NCBI RefSeq assembly: GCF_001593605.1
Contig: NZ_CP012836.1
Span: 1,674,001-1,738,000 of the forward strand
Source of the DNA: Algoriphagus sanaruensis
GTDB taxonomy: Bacteria > Bacteroidota > Bacteroidia > Cytophagales > Cyclobacteriaceae
Length of the DNA stretch: 64,000 nt
Reading direction: 5' to 3'
The notes beneath the pieces were generated by a model. The model ran no database searches, was not told the origin of the DNA, and saw only the letters and a program-made list of their open reading frames with translations. The position numbers and the translations under genes are program-made. Shown here one piece after another: positions 60,338 through 64,000 of this stretch; the first letter of the stretch is position 1; every line of letters begins with the position of its first letter.

Positions 60338-60796
60338 ATGTATTCTAGAGCAGAAACAACCAAAATCCGAACAGAATTTTGGATTGCATTTGGGCAATAC
60401 ATGAAGCCCGTTCCCAATGCTCAAGGTCGAAAGATTAACTGGCCAAATTATAAAACGGGAATCAAGGATATCTACTTTCGAATGCGTGCTGAACGAGGGT
60501 TTGCCTCTATTGGCATCGAACTAGGTCATGCAGATCCAGAATTGCAAGAGTTGTTTTTTGATCAGTTTAAGGAGTTGAAAAACTTGCTCAAGGCAAGTTT
60601 GGGTGAGGAATGGGAGTGGAGGCTCCATGCCTTAAATGAGTTTGGGCAGCCCATTTCCAAGATTGAAAAAATATACCCTGGACTCAATGTGATGGAAAAA
60701 GAAGATTGGCCAAAAATCATTTCTTTTCTAAAACCCAGAATCATTGCTTTAGATGAATTTTGGGACAATGTGAAGCCAGGTTTCGAGGATTTTTAA
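60338..60796 (+). CDS. DUF4268 protein
   Basis: The 152-residue protein matches the DUF4268 pattern: RTEFWIAFGQYMKPVPNAQG, INWPNYKTGIKDIYFRMRAERGFASIGIEL and a C-terminal FLKPRIIALDEFWDNVKPGFEDF. This domain is related to nuclease-fold or restriction-associated proteins but here stands alone; its function is unknown. It is the last gene of a DivIVA-folB-DUF4268 operon closed by a strong terminator at 60799-60835. Confidence 0.8.
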   Translation: MYSRAETTKIRTEFWIAFGQYMKPVPNAQGRKINWPNYKTGIKDIYFRMRAERGFASIGIELGHADPELQELFFDQFKELKNLLKASLGEEWEWRLHALNEFGQPISKIEKIYPGLNVMEKEDWPKIISFLKPRIIALDEFWDNVKPGFEDF

Positions 60797-60798
60797 TA

Positions 60799-60835
60799 AA
60801 AAGAGGATGGATTCAAGTAGAATCCATCCTCTTTT
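60799..60835. terminator. Strong bidirectional terminator
   Basis: AAAAGAGGATGGATTC (60799-60814) and GAATCCATCCTCTTTT (60820-60835) are perfectly complementary over 16 bp, with a 5-nt AAGTA loop. It lies 3 bp after the DUF4268 stop. Confidence 0.85.
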
Positions 60836-60910
60836 AAGTAGTGGTTAATCCTTGATCTTAATTTATTTGTGCAATCAATTGATCTAATGCCGTTTTAATT
60901 TCCTTGGTAT

Positions 60911-61393
60911 TTAAACAGCATTAGCCGTTAAAACACCGGTACCGGTTCCCATCCAAAGTACTTCATTTGTTTTTGCATCTTGAATTAAAAAAATCACTTT
61001 TCCATATTGTCCAGCTTCTTTTTTAATTGGAGAATGAACAGAATTGTCTGTAGTACCAACAGAAGAGGAAAAACCAAGTTTCTCTACTTCAAAATTCACA
61101 GAAGAAATTGCAGTCTGAATGAGGAGATCAGGATTTTCAGTTTGAGAAACAAAGCCGTTTTCAATCAATTTTTTTTCAAACATTCGATTCAATTGAACAA
61201 TGTCTTTTGATGCATGTCCTTGTTCAATGACTTTAAAATTCTTTTTATTGGCTAGTTCGGAAGATTTACTTACCTGATCATAAACCAATTGATCTCCGGA
61301 GTTTTTGCCTCTATTGGCTGTGACCGGATCGGAGACTTTACAGGACGCAAGTACAAAACCTGCCAGCAAGAATAGAACAAAAATATTTTTCAT
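60911..61393 (-). CDS. DUF4136 lipoprotein
   Basis: The 160-residue protein has a lipoprotein signal with lipobox LASC near residue 18. The DUF4136 core is visible as FKVIEQGHASKDIVQLNRMFEKKLIENGF, NPDLLIQTAISS and YGKVIFLIQDAKTNEVLWMGTGTG. These envelope lipoproteins have no known function. The gene is monocistronic. Confidence 0.8.
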   Translation of the reverse strand: MKNIFVLFLLAGFVLASCKVSDPVTANRGKNSGDQLVYDQVSKSSELANKKNFKVIEQGHASKDIVQLNRMFEKKLIENGFVSQTENPDLLIQTAISSVNFEVEKLGFSSSVGTTDNSVHSPIKKEAGQYGKVIFLIQDAKTNEVLWMGTGTGVLTANAV

Positions 61394-61475
61394 GGTTATT
61401 GGGTTTAGTTTAGAAATTGGTGGGGTTGACGATAAAACAGTTTCTAAGGTTCAAATGAATCTAAGGGTCAGATTA

Positions 61476-61970
61476 TTAAAGTGATTTTTTTGTATAAGTA
61501 AACGTCTCAATTTGAGTTTCCCCTTGGTTTGAAATATTGACTTGGAAAATTAGTAGATCTCCCTTGCGCTCGATGGTCATGCCGTTGAGAAAGGCTTTTT
61601 GGTCACCCATTTCGATCAATTGAAAGGTATTCCATTCATTTTTTTCTTCCCATCCTTTGAGGTCCTTTCCAAAATGTTTGAGCTTCATGGAAATACTTTC
61701 ACCTTCACTTACCAAGTTCATGAATTCAGAAAATACCAATTTCCCATTTTCCCAAAACCGAAAGGTTCCGATCATTTGTCCGTCAATTGCAGGCATCCAA
61801 ACCTCCTCGCAGTCGCCGCCCAATCCAGTTCCGACCCAGTAACCTACCAGCCAATCAAATTCTTCAATGGTTCCTTTTCCGGGATTTTGATCGGGAGAGA
61901 GTTGTCTTACCTGAGCGAAGGATAAATGACTAATTGTCACAAAAATCAATAAACAGTACAGCGCCTTCAT
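61476..61970 (-). CDS. Secreted DUF6265-type protein
   Basis: The start at 61970 gives a signal peptide (MKALYCLLIFVTISHLSFAQ). The 164-residue protein shows FDWLVGYWVGTGLGGDCEEVWMP, MIGTFRFWENGKLVFSEFMN and the GESISMKLKHFGKDLKGWEE pattern of DUF6265, a lipocalin-like fold of unknown ligand. It lies 35 bp after the A-type scaffold gene's end and may share its promoter. Confidence 0.75.
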   Translation of the reverse strand: MKALYCLLIFVTISHLSFAQVRQLSPDQNPGKGTIEEFDWLVGYWVGTGLGGDCEEVWMPAIDGQMIGTFRFWENGKLVFSEFMNLVSEGESISMKLKHFGKDLKGWEEKNEWNTFQLIEMGDQKAFLNGMTIERKGDLLIFQVNISNQGETQIETFTYTKKSL

Positions 61971-62005
61971 GAAATTGAGATTTAAAGTCAAGAAGGTACA
62001 AAAAA

Positions 62006-62320
62006 TCATTGATCGTGTCGCCTGGGAATATCAGGGTTGATAAAGGTAAAACCTCTGGCTTCATCCCCTTCAAAAAAATCAATTTGCATTCCCATAAGAA
62101 ACATGAAGTGTTTTTTCTCAATTAGAACGGGAATGCCAGAAATCTCAAACTGCTGGTCTTCAGCCTTTGGCTTATCAAACCCAAGTGCATAAGACATGCC
62201 ACCACATCCTCCTCCTTTCATCCCTACCCGAAGAAAGTAATCCGCTGGGATATTTTTGTGAGCCATGATGTGTTTGATTTCGGCTTCAGCTTTGGAGGTG
62301 ATTTGGATTGGAATTAGCAT
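62006..62320 (-). CDS. HesB/IscA-type scaffold lacking two of three cysteines
   Basis: The start is ATG 62320 (MLIPIQITSKAEAEIKHIM). The 104-residue protein has the A-type carrier fold: YFLRVGMKGGGCGGMSYALGF with C39, IPVLIEKKHFMFLMGMQIDF and FTFINPD. The usual C-terminal CGCG motif that completes the metal site is replaced by IPRRHDQ, so only one of three conserved Cys remains. It may be a cysteine-poor paralogue found in Bacteroidetes, with a different or lost cluster-binding role. It is divergent from the gene at 62433. Confidence 0.8.
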   Translation of the reverse strand: MLIPIQITSKAEAEIKHIMAHKNIPADYFLRVGMKGGGCGGMSYALGFDKPKAEDQQFEISGIPVLIEKKHFMFLMGMQIDFFEGDEARGFTFINPDIPRRHDQ

Positions 62321-62432
62321 GAATGAAAAATCTGATTTAAGGTAATTTGGTTCAGAAATTTTGTCAAAAATACCCATTCGGCCGGTTTTTTGACAAGTTG
62401 GAATTCCAGATATTAGACTGGAATTTGAACTT

Positions 62433-62954
62433 ATGGAATACGTTGTAGATTTATTAAAGCTTCTTCTGCCTGCGGGTGCGGTATTATACGGGATGTATTT
62501 GGTGGTACTTTCTTTCTTGTCAAAGGAACGAGAAAAACTGCTCATTGACCTGAAAAGTCAAAATACCCAACTCACACTTCCCCTTCGGATTCAAGCTGCA
62601 GAGCGACTATGTCTCCTTTTGGAGCGGATTACGCCAAACAGTCTCGTTAGACGTAATAATCCAGGTGAATATTCGGCGGCAGAATTTCATCAAGTTTTGG
62701 TAAATGAGGTAAGGGAGGAGTTTAACCACAATCTCAGCCAGCAAGTTTATTTTTCGGATGAAGCATGGGAAGCCGTTCGTCGGGCAGTTGAAGATACGGT
62801 GACTACTATCAATATGGCTCGACAAGGGGTGGATAGTGAATCCTCTGGCGTGGAGCTCGCAAAATCTATCTTCACCCAGTCGTTGGAACGGAAAAATGAT
62901 GCGATTGCATTTGCATTAAAACAAATCAAATCTGAGGTATCCCATTACTTTTAA
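62433..62954 (+). CDS. Membrane-anchored helical protein of unknown function
   Basis: The 173-residue protein has one N-terminal membrane helix (about 5-28, VDLLKLLLPAGAVLYGMYLVVLSFL) and a cytoplasmic helical domain. That domain includes LPLRIQAAERLCLLLERITPNSLVRR and FHQVLVNEVREEFNHNLSQQVYFSDEAWEAVRRA. The sequence looks conserved but I cannot name a family. It is followed 5 bp later by the YkvA gene, suggesting an operon. Confidence 0.75.
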   Translation: MEYVVDLLKLLLPAGAVLYGMYLVVLSFLSKEREKLLIDLKSQNTQLTLPLRIQAAERLCLLLERITPNSLVRRNNPGEYSAAEFHQVLVNEVREEFNHNLSQQVYFSDEAWEAVRRAVEDTVTTINMARQGVDSESSGVELAKSIFTQSLERKNDAIAFALKQIKSEVSHYF

Positions 62955-62959
62955 AACGC

Positions 62960-63379
62960 ATGGAAGACTTTGAAGCACAAGACCCCACTTTGATCCAGCG
63001 TGCCAAACTTCTCTTTGGTAGGCAGGTTGCAGTAATTGTTCGTCAGGAACAAAAATTGGTGGAATTGGTGCAGCAGGTTGGAGCCAAACTCAGTAAAATC
63101 GGCAACCACCCCAAGGTCAAAAAATTGATCCTTCCTATCCAGATATTTATCCGAATGATCAAAGCGCATTTTAAAGGGGAGCATAAAATCTCTTTCGGAA
63201 CACTTGGACTGATTGTACTTGCCTTAGTTTATTTTTTGTCACCCGTAGATTTTATTCCTGATTTTCTCGGTTTTTTTGGATTTGCGGATGATGTTTCCGT
63301 CGTATTGGCGGTGTTTGCCAAGGTTAAAGATGAAGTTGAGGACTTTTTAGCTTGGGAGCGAACCCACTCTGAGGGATGA
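62960..63379 (+). CDS. YkvA-family protein (DUF1232)
   Basis: The 139-residue protein has a C-terminal DUF1232 segment GTLGLIVLALVYFLSPVDFIPDFLGFFGFADDVSVVLAVF, with the signature SPVDFIPDF and two membrane helices. The N-terminal part is helical and charged. Its function is unknown. It lies 5 bp after the preceding gene and 25 bp before the thioredoxin-family gene. Confidence 0.85.
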   Translation: MEDFEAQDPTLIQRAKLLFGRQVAVIVRQEQKLVELVQQVGAKLSKIGNHPKVKKLILPIQIFIRMIKAHFKGEHKISFGTLGLIVLALVYFLSPVDFIPDFLGFFGFADDVSVVLAVFAKVKDEVEDFLAWERTHSEG

Positions 63380-63404
63380 ATGTTAATTCCCCAAACTCGA
63401 CCAA

Positions 63405-64000
63405 ATGGAATCATTAAGTCATCCTGTTACATTTTCGATCCTAGAAAAAGGATACGCCTATCCTGATTTCGTCAAATTTACCGAACAGCTTGTTGCTGAA
63501 AATCGCACCACAGGAGCAAATCAAAGCGAAGCATACTTGGACTATACTCGTATGTGTTTGCAACGCATGAATAGGTGGAATAAGACTGCTCAAGTCTCCG
63601 CTAAAATGAGGCATCTTATCGAGCGAATCCAAGAACCCCAGCATTGGTTAATTATTACTGAGGCCTGGTGCGGAGATGGAGCCCAATCCATTCCGTATAT
63701 TGCCAAGCTTGTGGAATTGAATCCGGCCCTTTCCCTAAAAATCATTATTCGGGATGAGTATCCTGAAATCATGGATGCTTACCTAACCAATGGCGCTCGA
63801 TCCATTCCAAAACTGGTGGCATTTTCTAAGGATTTGAAAGTGGAGCTATTCACTTGGGGACCAAAGCCAAACTATTTGATGGAGCGGTACCGAGACTATA
63901 AGTATGATTCCAAAGGAGTATCCTATGCTGAGTTTTTACAAGAAATTCATCTTTGGTATGCCAAAAACAAAAACCATGATTTAGAACAAGAATTGATTCC
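63405..64000 (+). CDS. Thioredoxin-family protein, 3' end beyond the window
   Basis: The frame is open from ATG 63405 (MESLSHPVTFSILEKGYAYP) to the last base, at least 198 residues. The central WLIITEAWCGDGAQSIPYIA carries a single Cys in a WCGDxxQ motif typical of the Thioredoxin_9-like cytoplasmic family, followed by ARSIPKLVAFSKDLKVELFTWGP with the cis-Pro. The usual CxxC is absent. The family's role is not established. The gene is probably cotranscribed with the YkvA gene. Confidence 0.8.
   Translation, partial: MESLSHPVTFSILEKGYAYPDFVKFTEQLVAENRTTGANQSEAYLDYTRMCLQRMNRWNKTAQVSAKMRHLIERIQEPQHWLIITEAWCGDGAQSIPYIAKLVELNPALSLKIIIRDEYPEIMDAYLTNGARSIPKLVAFSKDLKVELFTWGPKPNYLMERYRDYKYDSKGVSYAEFLQEIHLWYAKNKNHDLEQELI

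Overview
The window reads as a chromosomal segment of a Bacteroidetes bacterium, most likely a Cytophagales member close to Algoriphagus/Cyclobacteriaceae. This rests on gene content and style: the Pta/AckA pair, a DAHP synthase-chorismate mutase fusion, a CusA-TolC fusion, an LptD-like protein, many short secreted proteins whose signal peptides end in A/G-Q, and promoter boxes of the type TAnnTTTG. No rRNA, tRNA or CRISPR array was found.

Layout. 1-1.6 kb: a PAS-type signalling gene split by an in-frame stop. 1.7-4.2 kb: a PepSY membrane protein behind a palindrome, and a secreted GH130-like enzyme. 4.2-12.6 kb: a two-component system followed by a metal-efflux RND/outer-membrane-factor fusion and its adaptor, with one repeated CTTAAG motif upstream of both the regulator and the pump. 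12.7-19.9 kb: a phosphatase-superfamily protein, small secreted proteins, Ogt, an aldo/keto reductase-RidA fusion and an APC permease. 20.1-23.7 kb: pta-ackA, separated by a word-like repeat tract. 23.9-27.6 kb: YdeI-like, VOC and M20 peptidase genes and a RAYT transposase bracketed by REP-like palindromes. 27.6-33.2 kb: an AT-rich island, described below. 33.4-37.2 kb: a CDF transporter, a 570-bp repeat tract, an APC permease and a frameshifted Kelch gene. 37.5-43.9 kb: a Phe/Tyr biosynthesis cluster headed by a transcription attenuator. 44.6-64 kb: housekeeping genes (putA-type proline dehydrogenase, lysS, arginine deiminase, lptD, amidase, acyl-CoA carboxylase beta, PPTase, WD40, DivIVA, folB and others), ending in a thioredoxin-family gene cut by the window edge.

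The most interesting region is 28.7-33.0 kb. Four tightly coupled minus-strand genes encode, in order, a coiled-coil protein with a C-terminal DarT-like ADP-ribosyltransferase domain, a NADAR-like (DUF6939-like) protein ending in a possible sliding-clamp motif, a MotA/ExbB-type channel protein with a long coiled-coil tail (ZorA-like) and a MotB/OmpA-type protein (ZorB-like). This looks like a Zorya-type anti-phage motor coupled to a DNA ADP-ribosylation toxin/reversal pair, a combination I do not recognise among the described Zorya types. The block is set between attC-like imperfect palindromes, suggesting acquisition as a cassette.

The second notable result is a 31-codon leader peptide at 43833-43928 (absent from standard ORF cut-offs). 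It has a run of Phe and Tyr codons, an antiterminator segment and a terminator in front of the DAHP synthase-chorismate mutase gene, which is a classical ribosome-mediated attenuator layout.
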